In this document: positions 55,278 to 64,000 of the stretch, one piece after another
Numbering within the stretch: position 1 is the first letter of the stretch
Layout of the letters: each line of letters begins with the position of its first letter
Origin: Methylobacterium sp. Leaf99
GTDB taxonomy: Bacteria; Pseudomonadota; Alphaproteobacteria; Rhizobiales; Beijerinckiaceae
DNA: 64,000 nucleotides
Reading direction: 5' to 3'
Assembly (NCBI RefSeq): GCF_001422375.1
Contig: NZ_LMMU01000001.1
Coordinates: 248,223-312,222, forward strand
The notes under the pieces: generated by a model
The model's database searches: none
Seen by the model: only the letters and a program-made list of their open reading frames with translations
Told to the model about the DNA's origin: nothing
Position numbers and translations under genes: made by a program

Positions 55278-56630
55278 TCAGCCCTTGTTGTCCTTGTCGA
55301 ACGGGTTCTTCGACGTCCGGAGCGAAAGCCGGATCGGCACGCCCGGCAGTTCGAACGATTCGCGCAGGCCGTTGACGAGGTAGCGGGTGTAGGATTTCGG
55401 CAGGCCATCGAGCTGGTTGCCGAACAGGGCGAAGTGCGGCGGGCGGCTCTTCACCTGGGTCGCGTAACGGATCTTGATGCGCCGGCCCGAGACGGCCGGG
55501 GGCGGGTTGCGCTGGGTCGCCGCACTCAGCCAGTCGTTGATGCGCGAGGTCGAGACGCGGGTGTTCCACACCACTTCCGCGCCGGTGACCGCCTGCATGA
55601 GCTTGTCGATACCCTCGCCGGCGAGCCCCGAGAGCGGCACCACCGGAACGCCGCGCACCTGCGGCAACAGGCGGGTGCAATCCTCGCGCAGCTTCTTCAG
55701 GAGGCCGTTCTGGTCGGCGACGAGGTCCCACTTGTTGAGGCCGATGACGAGGGCACGGCCTTCGCTCTCGATGAGATCGACGATGGTGAGATCCTGCTTC
55801 TCGAACGGGATCGTGGCATCGAGGAGCACCACCACCACCTCGGCGAAGCGCACGGCGCGCAGGCCGTCCGACACCGCGAGTTTCTCCAGCTTGTCGTCGA
55901 TGCGGGCCTTGCGGCGCATGCCGGCGGTGTCGTGCAGCTTGATCCTGCGCCCGCGCCATTCCCAATCCAGGGAGATGGAATCGCGGGTGATGCCGGCCTC
56001 GGGGCCGACGAGGAGGCGCTCCTCGCCGAGCATACGGTTGATGAGGGTCGACTTGCCGGCGTTGGGGCGGCCGACGATGGCGACCTTGAGGGAGCGGTCG
56101 GACGGGTCCTCGTCCGCGTCGTCCTCGTCCTGCGCCGGCAGGGCCTCCATGAGGGCGTCGTGGAGTTCGCCGATGCCCTCGCCGTGCTCGGCCGAGAACG
56201 GGATCGGGTCGCCGAGGCCCAGGGAGAACGCCTCGTAGGCGCCGCCGAGGCCAGCGCCGCCCTCGGCCTTGTTGGCGATGAGGATGACGGGGCAGCCGGC
56301 CCGGCGCACGAGTTCGGCGAAGGGCTGATCGGCGGGCAGGATGCCGGCGCGGGCGTCGATGACGAACAGCACGATGTCGGCTTCGAGGATCGCAGCCTCG
56401 GTCTGGGCGCGCATGCGGCCGAGGAGTGAATCTGCATCGGCCTGTTCGAGGCCGGCGGTGTCGATGATGCGGAAGACGAGGCCACCGAAGTTGACGTCGC
56501 CCTCGCGCCGGTCGCGGGTCACGCCGGGGCGGTCGTCCACCAGGGCGAGCTTCTTGCCCACGAGGCGGTTGAAGAGGGTCGACTTGCCGACATTCGGCCG
56601 TCCGACGATCGCGACGGTCGGCATGTCCAT
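55278..56630 (-). CDS. der: Ribosome biogenesis GTPase Der (EngA)
   Basis: Der is an essential double-GTPase in 50S assembly. The 450-residue protein has two G domains in tandem: G1 GRPNVGKST with DTAGLEQ and NKAEGG in the first, GRPNAGKST with DTAGMRRK and NKWDLV in the second, then a C-terminal KH-like domain. An acidic linker ([11 protein letters not shown]) joins the G domains. The ATG at 56630 lies 43 bases after the upstream YfgM-type gene. The yfgM-der order resembles the bamB/yfgM/der arrangement of many proteobacteria. Confidence 0.97.
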   Translation of the reverse strand: MDMPTVAIVGRPNVGKSTLFNRLVGKKLALVDDRPGVTRDRREGDVNFGGLVFRIIDTAGLEQADADSLLGRMRAQTEAAILEADIVLFVIDARAGILPADQPFAELVRRAGCPVILIANKAEGGAGLGGAYEAFSLGLGDPIPFSAEHGEGIGELHDALMEALPAQDEDDADEDPSDRSLKVAIVGRPNAGKSTLINRMLGEERLLVGPEAGITRDSISLDWEWRGRRIKLHDTAGMRRKARIDDKLEKLAVSDGLRAVRFAEVVVVLLDATIPFEKQDLTIVDLIESEGRALVIGLNKWDLVADQNGLLKKLREDCTRLLPQVRGVPVVPLSGLAGEGIDKLMQAVTGAEVVWNTRVSTSRINDWLSAATQRNPPPAVSGRRIKIRYATQVKSRPPHFALFGNQLDGLPKSYTRYLVNGLRESFELPGVPIRLSLRTSKNPFDKDNKG

Positions 56631-56673
56631 GGTGTGCTCGATTCAGTCGTACGGGGTGGGGGAAAACAGAGTG

Positions 56674-57384
56674 TCAGCGCGTCACGGGCGGCGGGGCCGC
56701 CGGCTCGGGCGCGGCCGCTGTCACCGTGACCGGACCACCGGCCACGAGGGCGGCGTAGACCTCGATGCGCTGGCGCAGGTTCTGCGGCGCCTGCGGGTCG
56801 GCGTTGATCTGATCGAACCAGCGCCCGGCGGCGTCGTACTCGCCGCGCTTGAGGGCGACGAGGCCGAGCATTTCGCGGGCGGTGTGGCGGAAGGCGCCCG
56901 TAGGCGCGGCGAGGCCCTGGAGACTGGCCAAAGCCGCGTCCGGCTGCGGCCCGTCGAGGCGCAGGAGGGCGGCGCGGAGACGGGCGAGATCGCGCAGGGC
57001 GTCGCTGACGCCGGTATCCGCCGCGAGGGCGTCGTACTCGGTGGCCGCGGCTGCCCCGTCGCGCTTCGACGTCTCGGCGGCCGAGCGGAAGCGGGCGAGG
57101 AGGCGATAGCCGCCCGGTGCGTCGGTGCGGATCGCCTCGAACGCCTTGTCGGCCTCCGCATTCTTGCCGTCCCGGGCGAGGCGGTTCGCGGTGTCGAACT
57201 GTTCGGAGGCCGCATCGGCGCGCACGCGCTGGTCGTGCTGCCAGTAGCGCAAGCCGCCGACGGCGGCCACCACGAGGATCGCCACGGCGATGATGGCGCC
57301 GCTGTAGCGACGCCAGATCTCGGCGACCTGATCCCGGCGATAGTCCTCGTTGACCTCGCGGATGAACTCGTTGTTCTCGGCCAT
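56674..57384 (-). CDS. YfgM-type tetratricopeptide protein (SecYEG-associated family)
   Basis: The 236-residue protein has a short cytosolic N-terminus (NNEFIREVNEDYRRDQVAEIWRRY), one membrane helix (about residues 28-48) and a periplasmic helical domain of the TPR_21/DUF2133 type. It ends in a Pro/Ala-rich tail. YfgM of E. coli binds the SecYEG translocon with PpiD and helps periplasmic chaperones. The position before der supports the family. A PpiD-like gene lies at the other end of this window but is far away, so no operon link exists. Confidence 0.88.
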   Translation of the reverse strand: MAENNEFIREVNEDYRRDQVAEIWRRYSGAIIAVAILVVAAVGGLRYWQHDQRVRADAASEQFDTANRLARDGKNAEADKAFEAIRTDAPGGYRLLARFRSAAETSKRDGAAAATEYDALAADTGVSDALRDLARLRAALLRLDGPQPDAALASLQGLAAPTGAFRHTAREMLGLVALKRGEYDAAGRWFDQINADPQAPQNLRQRIEVYAALVAGGPVTVTAAAPEPAAPPPVTR

Positions 57385-57512
57385 GCTGTCTCATGCCGGC
57401 CGAAGACACGCCCGGCCACGTCTAGGGAGATCGAGGCCTGCGCCTAGCACAGGCCCGGGCCGTTGGCGACCGGTCTTGGCCGCAGGGCCGTCCCGCCCGC
57501 ATCCGGTCTCCC

Positions 57513-58118
57513 TCAGGCCTGACCCGGCCATGCAGCGACGCCGATGAGGATCGGGTGCAGGTATTTGCCGAACACGAACCACACGGCGAGGCCGACGACC
57601 ACCGCGAGGGCATCGTTGCGCCACCCGGCCGGGGCCGCGACGACGCCGTGCTGGGCAGCCACGGCGGTGGGGCTCAACGCCCGGCGTTTGGCGCTGATGC
57701 GGGCGATTACCGCCCAGGCGAGAAAGCTGCCGAACAGCAGGATCGAGCCGAGATCGCCGTTGGCGAGCAGGTGGGCGGTGGCCCAGATCTTCACGGCCAG
57801 GAGCATCGGGTGCTTGGCCTTGGCGCGGATATGGCCCGGCAGGTAGGCCGAGGCGAGGACGATGAACGCCAGCAGGGTCAGGACGAGGGAGAGGTGACGC
57901 GTCCAGACCGGCGGGTTCCAGACTTCGATGTAGCCGGACTGGCGGTAGAGGTGGAAGCCGTAGGCGATGAGCACGAGGCCGAGCAACGAGACCCCGGTGT
58001 AGATGAGCTTGTACCGGCCCTCACCGACGTCGCCGATGACGCTCGCGCGCTTGGCCCGCGCCATGGAGAAGGCGTGCATGCCGAGGAACAGCACGAGGCC
58101 GAGGATCAGGATCAGCAT
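57513..58118 (-). CDS. NnrU family membrane protein
   Basis: The 201-residue protein has about five or six membrane helices with the NnrU pattern: LILILGLVLFLGMHAFSM at the start, SLLGLVLIAYGFHLYRQSG, VWNPPVWTRHLSLVLTLLAFI, and KHPMLLAVKIWATAHLLANGD. In denitrifiers NnrU is needed for nitric oxide/nitrite respiration, but related proteins occur widely with unknown roles and resemble isoprenylcysteine methyltransferase-like folds. No denitrification genes are in the window. The ATG at 58118 is the obvious start; the much longer open frame upstream is antisense to the next gene. Confidence 0.9.
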   Translation of the reverse strand: MLILILGLVLFLGMHAFSMARAKRASVIGDVGEGRYKLIYTGVSLLGLVLIAYGFHLYRQSGYIEVWNPPVWTRHLSLVLTLLAFIVLASAYLPGHIRAKAKHPMLLAVKIWATAHLLANGDLGSILLFGSFLAWAVIARISAKRRALSPTAVAAQHGVVAAPAGWRNDALAVVVGLAVWFVFGKYLHPILIGVAAWPGQA

Positions 58119-58226
58119 GGTGGGCTTTCGCGGATCGGGATGTGGGCGGCCGCCGGAGGCGGCGCCGTGGCAATCAGTCTGTAACGGTTCAAAACCCAAA
58201 CTCGCCGTGATGTCCAGGCATACGCG

Positions 58227-59402
58227 ATGACGCGCCCCTTCCTCCGCACTCTTCTCGCGCTCGCGAGCCTCACGGGCGCCGCCACCGCGGCGTCCGAACC
58301 ACCGCTCTCGGCCCTGACCCTGGTCGGACCGCCCATCGTCGTCTTCAAGGCCGGTCGCGACGCCTGCGATGGGGCCGACGTGCCGGATGCGTCGGCGCGG
58401 GCGTACCGGGACGCGTCGGGCGCCGTCGCGCTGTTCGGGATGCATTATCGGAGTCGTGCCCTGCGCGGTCCGTCCTTGGACGCGCTCAAGCTCGACTGCG
58501 CCGTCGTCCTCGATTCGGGTGAGAAGTCCGACCCGGCCCTCTACGACGACCGCTCGTGGATCACCGCCACCTGGACACAGGACGGCAAGACCATCGCCGC
58601 CCTCCTCCACCACGAGTATCAGGCCAACGAGCACCCCGGACGCTGCCGCTCCAAGGTCTACCTGGAATGCTGGTACAACACGGTGGTGGCCGCCGCCTCG
58701 ACGGATGGCGGGCGCCGGTTCGTGCGCGCAACGCCGCCCGTGGTGGTGGCCGGGGCGCCGTTCCGCCAGGAGGTCGACCAGGGTCGCCATCGCGGGTTCT
58801 TCAACCCGTCGAACATCTTCGGCGACGGGCGCTGGCGCTACATGTTCGCCTCGACCACGGGGTGGGATCTCGAGGGCAGCGATCAGGCGGCCGGCGTCTG
58901 CCTGTTCCGCACCGACGATCCGGCCGACCCGGCGCGCTGGCGCGCCTGGACCGGCATCGGCTTCACCGCCGCGTTTCCCGATCCCTACACCGGAAAGGTG
59001 GCGCATCCGGCGACCTGCAAACCGGTGGCGCCCTTCCCGACTCCCGTCGGCGCCGTCGTGCGCCATCGTGCCAGCGGCGCCTGGATCGCGGTGTTCATGG
59101 CGAAGAAGGCCGGTGATTTCCCCGAATCCGGCTTCTACTGGACGAGCTCGCGCGATCTTCTCACCTGGGACCGGCCGCGGCTGCTGCTGGCCGGCACCAC
59201 CCTGTACGACGATCCGTGCGGGGCGCGGGACGGGCTCATCGCCTACCCGTCCCTCCTCGACCCCGCCGCCACGGGCCGCAACTTCGACGACACCGGCGAC
59301 ACGGCGCTCCTCACCTACGTCACCCTGCGCACGGAGGGCTGCGCCATCACCTCCGACCGCGATCTCCTGCGCCGGCCCCTCGCCATCAAGGTCTGGCCCT
59401 GA
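58227..59402 (+). CDS. Secreted beta-propeller-like protein of unknown function
   Basis: The 391-residue precursor has a signal peptide (PFLRTLLALASLTGAATAA). The mature part has repeated short strands and Asp/Trp-rich turns (SWITATWTQDGKTIAALLHHEY, TGWDLEGSDQAAG, SGFYWTSSRDLLTWDRP) reminiscent of five-bladed beta-propeller glycosidases such as GH43 or GH117-like enzymes. Eight or more cysteines fit an exported, disulfide-stabilised protein. I do not recognise a named family, and the catalytic acids cannot be identified. It is divergent from nnrU by about 108 bases and ends 9 bases before the convergent DUF779 stop. Confidence 0.75.
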   Translation: MTRPFLRTLLALASLTGAATAASEPPLSALTLVGPPIVVFKAGRDACDGADVPDASARAYRDASGAVALFGMHYRSRALRGPSLDALKLDCAVVLDSGEKSDPALYDDRSWITATWTQDGKTIAALLHHEYQANEHPGRCRSKVYLECWYNTVVAAASTDGGRRFVRATPPVVVAGAPFRQEVDQGRHRGFFNPSNIFGDGRWRYMFASTTGWDLEGSDQAAGVCLFRTDDPADPARWRAWTGIGFTAAFPDPYTGKVAHPATCKPVAPFPTPVGAVVRHRASGAWIAVFMAKKAGDFPESGFYWTSSRDLLTWDRPRLLLAGTTLYDDPCGARDGLIAYPSLLDPAATGRNFDDTGDTALLTYVTLRTEGCAITSDRDLLRRPLAIKVWP

Positions 59403-59411
59403 GGTTTACGA

Positions 59412-59852
59412 TCAGAGCTTGCAGGCGCCGGACAGCGCCATGTTCTCGGCCTGCGTGAACAGCCGCGAACGGATGAGGAAGCGCTTGTCGCGCCCGTTCT
59501 CGAGGGAGAACATGCCGCCCCGCCCCGGCACCACGTCGAGGATGAGGTGGGTGTGTTTCCAAACCTCGAATTGCGGCCGGCTGATCCAGAAATCGGCGCC
59601 CGCCACGGTCCCGAGATGGACGTCGCTGTCGCCCGTCAGGAACTCGCCCTGCGGGTAGCACATGGGCGAAGAACCGTCGCAGCAGCCGCCGGACTGGTGG
59701 AACATCACCGGCCCGTGGTCGGCGCGCAGCTCGTCGATGAGGGCGAGGGCCGCCGGGGTCGCGGTGACGCGCAGGGGCGTGCCGTCGACGCCCGCCAGGT
59801 CTGCGGTGGTCTGATCGGGCGTCGTCTGGTCAGGCGTGGCGATGTCGCTCAT
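59412..59852 (-). CDS. DUF779 protein linked to aldehyde dehydrogenase
   Basis: The 146-residue protein belongs to DUF779, which is repeatedly found next to aldehyde dehydrogenase genes. Visible features are HGPVMFHQSGGCCDGSSPMCY with a Cys-rich loop, EFLTGDSDVHLG, and FEVWKHTHLILDVVPGRGGMFSLE. The N-terminal 25 residues include a degenerate Thr/Pro/Asp repeat (TPDQTTPDQTT). The ATG at 59852 starts after the terminator of the aldehyde dehydrogenase gene upstream. The biochemical role is unknown; a thiol-dependent link to aldehyde oxidation is a guess. Confidence 0.88.
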   Translation of the reverse strand: MSDIATPDQTTPDQTTADLAGVDGTPLRVTATPAALALIDELRADHGPVMFHQSGGCCDGSSPMCYPQGEFLTGDSDVHLGTVAGADFWISRPQFEVWKHTHLILDVVPGRGGMFSLENGRDKRFLIRSRLFTQAENMALSGACKL

Positions 59853-59916
59853 CGGCTTGTCCTCCCTGGGGCGATCTTCACTGGGCAGTCTTGCCGAAAA
59901 CATAGGGCGAGGAACG

Positions 59917-59943
59917 AAAAAGCCCCGGCCTTCCGGCCGGGGC
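59917..59943 (-). terminator. Intrinsic terminator between aldehyde dehydrogenase and DUF779 genes
   Basis: GCCCCGGCC (59922-59930) and GGCCGGGGC (59935-59943) form a perfect 9-base stem with a 4-base loop; on the minus strand it is followed by five T (59917-59921). It lies 22 bases after the dehydrogenase stop, so DUF779 is likely transcribed at a lower level or from its own promoter. Confidence 0.88.
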
Positions 59944-59965
59944 AAGGTGGTCTCGGGGCCGAACG

Positions 59966-61486
<1,521 letters not shown>

Positions 61487-61875
61487 GGCGATTCCTCCGA
61501 TTTTGTTTTTATGCGTGCGGCAGACAAGGCCAGACGGTGCCCCAAGGCAAGGTGTACCTTCGGCCAAGGCCGCCCTTCGTGACCGGTCCGTCCGCGCACC
61601 GGATGGCGTCCGGGCGGGCTCCGGAACCTAGACCCGATCAACGCGTGTGGCGACCCGGTTCCAGGAGGGTCGGGCGATCCCGTGATCGACGGACGAGCCC
61701 ATGAATCGTCGTGCGTGTTTTCGCACCGACATCCGGCGTGGAACCAAGCGACTGGCAGCGCCTTCCGACTTCGTCCCCATCTGCACCGCTCGAAACTTCG
61801 GGGCGCCAGCGGGTCGGGTCATAGCCGGACCTCGCACGTCCACCCGGGCTCAAGCCAATCGTCGCAAGGATCGCT
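61487..61875. other. 389-base divergent gap between aldehyde dehydrogenase and transporter genes
   Basis: Both flanking genes are transcribed outward, so this stretch must hold two promoters. Open frames here look like noise. I searched for a sigma-54 pattern, LexA boxes and long palindromes and see none that is convincing. Confidence 0.5.
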
Positions 61876-63147
61876 TTGTCGGTGACGCCTCCGTCTGCTC
61901 CGGCCCCTTCGTCGCGCCCAGATCCCTCCGCCTGGAGCGGCCCGCGCTTCGGCGAGTTCGTCGGCATCGTCGCCCTGATGATGGCGGTGACCGCCATCTC
62001 CATCGACAACCTGCTGCCGGCCTTTCCCGAGATCCAGGCACAATTCGGGGTGGCCGATCCCAACCGGCTGCAATGGCTGATCTACGTCTACATGCTGGGC
62101 TTCGGCGCGGCGCAGATCGTCTATGGGCCCCTGTCGGACAGCTACGGACGGCGTCCGGTGCTGCTGGCGAGCCTCGCCATCTACGTCGCTGGCACGGTGC
62201 TCGCCATGGTGGCCCCCTCCTTCGCCTGGCTGCTCGCGGCGCGCGTCATCCAGGGCATCGGCGCCGCCGGCGGCCGGGTGCTGTCCACGGCCATCGTGCG
62301 CGACCGCTTCGCCGGGCGCGAGATGGCGAGCGTGATGTCGCTCGTGATGATGGTGTTCCTCATCGTGCCGATGATCGCACCGGCCATCGGCGGGGCGATG
62401 CTGCTGCTCGGCTCGTGGCACTACGTCTTCGTGTCGATGCTGGTCCTCGCCGGCCTCCTCGTGGCGTGGTTCTCCGCCCGGATGCCCGAGACCCTGCATC
62501 CGCAGGACCGGCGCCCGTTCTCCCTCGCGGCCGTGGGGCAGGCGGTGTCCTTGACCTTCCGCAACCGCGTGGCGGTCGGCTACGCCACGGCGCTCGGTCT
62601 GCTGACGGGCTGCATCATGGGCTATGTCGGCTCGGCCCAGCAGGTGTTCGATACGGGCCTCTACCACCTCGGCGCCCTGTTCCCCCTCGCCTTCGGACTC
62701 GTGGCCGGCGCCATGGGAGCCGCGACCCTGGTCAACGCCCGCCTCGTGCGCCGCCTCGGCATGCGGCCGCTGTCGCATGCCGGGCTGACCGCCTTCGTCG
62801 TCGTCGCAGTGGTCCAGGTGATGGCGGCGCTCGCCTATGGCGGCCGCCCACCCCTCGGGCTGTTCCTCGGGGTTCTCGCCGCCAACCAGTTCCTCCTCAG
62901 CTTCGCCATGCCGAACTTCAACGCCCTGGCGCTCCAGCCCCTCGGCGAGATCGCCGGGACGGCCTCGTCCTTCCTCGGCTTCTACACGACGATTCTGGGC
63001 GCCCTGTGCGGCTTCCTCATCGGCCAGGCCTTCGACGGGACGGTGCTGCCCATCGGCCTCGGCTATGCCGGGCTCGGGGGCCTCGCCCTCCTCGTCGTCG
63101 CCTGGACGGAGCACGGGCGCCTGTACCGCGGCGGCGTGTCGGGCTGA
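61876..63147 (+). CDS. Bcr/CflA-type MFS multidrug exporter
   Basis: The 423-residue protein is a 12-helix drug:proton antiporter of the DHA1 Bcr/CflA type. The N-terminal helix has MMAVTAISIDNLLPAFPEI, and the loop 2-3 motif is GPLSDSYGRRPVLL. The antiporter region contains MMVFLIVPMIAPAIGG. The TTG at 61876 has AAGGA 5 bases upstream and precedes the conserved part by 25 proline/serine-rich residues; a GTG at 61882 is possible. The substrate is unknown. It is followed by a DoxX-type gene at 71 bases. Confidence 0.9.
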   Translation: MSVTPPSAPAPSSRPDPSAWSGPRFGEFVGIVALMMAVTAISIDNLLPAFPEIQAQFGVADPNRLQWLIYVYMLGFGAAQIVYGPLSDSYGRRPVLLASLAIYVAGTVLAMVAPSFAWLLAARVIQGIGAAGGRVLSTAIVRDRFAGREMASVMSLVMMVFLIVPMIAPAIGGAMLLLGSWHYVFVSMLVLAGLLVAWFSARMPETLHPQDRRPFSLAAVGQAVSLTFRNRVAVGYATALGLLTGCIMGYVGSAQQVFDTGLYHLGALFPLAFGLVAGAMGAATLVNARLVRRLGMRPLSHAGLTAFVVVAVVQVMAALAYGGRPPLGLFLGVLAANQFLLSFAMPNFNALALQPLGEIAGTASSFLGFYTTILGALCGFLIGQAFDGTVLPIGLGYAGLGGLALLVVAWTEHGRLYRGGVSG

Positions 63148-63217
63148 CGGGCTTAACCCGGTCTTCAGGCCCTCGGGACATGGTTTGTTCTCCCAGCGAC
63201 CAGATGGAGCCTCCGAC

Positions 63218-63730
63218 GTGACCGGCCGTACCCAAGACGGAGCGCTTCTCCTTGCGCGCCTCCTCCTCGCCGCCGCCCTGCTGCCGACGGGCATCGCCCG
63301 GGCCCTGAACGTCTCGGGCTTCGCCCTGACCCTCGCCGGAACCGGCCTGCCCGCGCCGAACCTCTTGGCGACGGCCGCCGTAATGGTGCAGGTGTTCGGA
63401 CCCCTGGCCCTCATCCTCGGAGTCCTGCCGCGGATCACCGGGCTCATGCTGGCGGTGTTCGCCGTGGTCATGGCCGTGCTGCTGCACCCGTTCTGGCAGT
63501 TTTCCGGTCCGACGGCGGTGGCCGAACGGACCCTGATGCTCGCGGATCTCGGCCTCGCCGGGGGCTTTCTGATGGTCGCGATGACGGGCCCCGGCGCCTG
63601 GTCGTGGCAGGGCTGGCGGCAGGGCGCCCGTGCCCAGGCAAAGCCGGCCTCCGCCCGGACGACCACGCCGAAATCGGCCGCGCGGCCGAAGCGCCCGGCC
63701 GGCCGGGCTTCCACCCGCGCGGCGGCCTAG
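63218..63730 (+). CDS. DoxX-type small membrane protein
   Basis: The 170-residue protein has four membrane helices in the first 125 residues, with the DoxX pattern ALLLARLLLAAALLPTGIARALN, GLPAPNLLATAAVMVQVFGPLALILG, and FAVVMAVLLHPFWQFSG. The C-terminal 40 residues are basic and Ala/Pro-rich (PKSAARPKRPAGR). The start is taken as the GTG at 63218; no ATG in frame fits. DoxX-like proteins are linked to redox or membrane stress tasks, but the role here is unknown. Confidence 0.82.
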   Translation: MTGRTQDGALLLARLLLAAALLPTGIARALNVSGFALTLAGTGLPAPNLLATAAVMVQVFGPLALILGVLPRITGLMLAVFAVVMAVLLHPFWQFSGPTAVAERTLMLADLGLAGGFLMVAMTGPGAWSWQGWRQGARAQAKPASARTTTPKSAARPKRPAGRASTRAAA

Positions 63731-63731
63731 A

Positions 63732-64000
63732 TCAGGGCGCCGGTGCGACCCGGCGCTGACCTGACACCTCCGCTCCGGCATCCGGGGCGAGGCGCCGGAA
63801 GGCGAAGACCGACAGGACCGAGATCGCCGCCACCGCGAAGAAGGCCGGGCCGAAATCCTCCGCCTGGATCGCCGTGCGCCCGTGCCAGCCCGCGGCCCCC
63901 TCCAGGGCGAGGGCCCCGAGGGAGACGCCGAGGCTGAGCGACAATTGCTGGGCGACGCTGGCGAGGCTCGTACCGGCGCTCATGTCCCGTGGCTCGAGGT
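63732..64000 (-). CDS. C-terminal end of a DHA2-type MFS transporter (5' end outside window)
   Basis: The frame is open to the window edge. The visible 88 residues start with LEPRDMSAGTSLASVAQQLSLSLGVSLGA, the conserved segment before the last helices of EmrB/QacA-type exporters, and end with one more membrane helix and a short polar tail (VFAFRRLAPDAGAEVSG). The ATG at 63983 is internal. The stop lies 1 base from the convergent DoxX gene stop. This is a second DHA2 relative in the window besides the frameshifted emrB. Confidence 0.85.
   Translation of the reverse strand, partial: LEPRDMSAGTSLASVAQQLSLSLGVSLGALALEGAAGWHGRTAIQAEDFGPAFFAVAAISVLSVFAFRRLAPDAGAEVSGQRRVAPAP

Noticed and set aside
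61487..61600. Possible sigma-54 promoter before aldehyde dehydrogenase
   Set aside because: TGG and TTGC elements occur, but the GG to GC distance is 15 bases where 10 is required.

Overview
This window is a very GC-rich chromosomal segment whose gene content and order point to an alphaproteobacterium of the Hyphomicrobiales, most likely Methylobacterium or Methylorubrum. The evidence is the trpEGDC-moaC-moeA-lexA-comEC-gltX-gltA order, the lpx/bamA/dxr/rpsB block, a LexA gene preceded by GAAC-N7-GAAC sites (the alphaproteobacterial SOS motif), an S2 protein with a long C-terminal extension, and a very short DHFR-like protein resembling methylotroph dihydromethanopterin reductase. The genus call is inference from gene families; no database search was possible.

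Layout. 1-7575 (+): end of a PpiD-type foldase, then trpE, trpG, trpD, trpC, moaC, moeA and lexA. 7569-9836 (-): comEC, convergent with lexA. 9999-13961 (+): gltX, gltA with an intrinsic terminator, and a DapA-family aldolase. 13965-20159 (-): a small membrane protein, then lpxB, lpxI, lpxA, fabZ and lpxD (lipid A and fatty acid synthesis), interrupted by a Crp/Fnr regulator on the + strand. 20206-24235 (-): bamA and rseP. 24223-27990: an EmrA/EmrB efflux pair, with emrB frameshifted, divergent from a TetR regulator with two clear palindromic operators. 27995-34729 (-): dxr, cdsA, uppS, frr, pyrH, tsf, rpsB. 34901-40527 (-): an RsuA-type pseudouridine synthase, an RsmC-type methyltransferase, era, rnc, lepB, acpS, pdxJ.

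40644-55252 (+): PH-domain protein, PepSY protein, MgtC-type protein, aqpZ, rpsF, rpsR, a DUF2232 membrane protein, rplI, dnaB, alr, radA, cvpA, purF, an SDR, a DHFR-like protein (candidate dmrA) and a YbdK-type ligase. 55278-58118 (-): der, a YfgM-type protein, nnrU. 58227-64000: a secreted beta-propeller-like protein (+), DUF779 and aldehyde dehydrogenase (-), a Bcr/CflA-type transporter and a DoxX protein (+), and the end of a DHA2 transporter (-).

The window is mainly housekeeping: amino acid and cofactor synthesis, envelope biogenesis, ribosome and tRNA functions, replication and SOS control. I see no CRISPR array, prophage, insertion sequence, rRNA or tRNA, and no convincing novel multi-gene system. 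The points of most interest are regulatory and evolutionary: phased LexA half-sites at lexA and an SOS-like box upstream of dnaB, structured leaders at rpsF and rpsB, a 34-bp perfect inverted repeat between frr and uppS, a low-GC tract inside gltA, a 14-bp duplication over the trpD start, the broken emrB, and the candidate dmrA next to a carboxylate-amine ligase.
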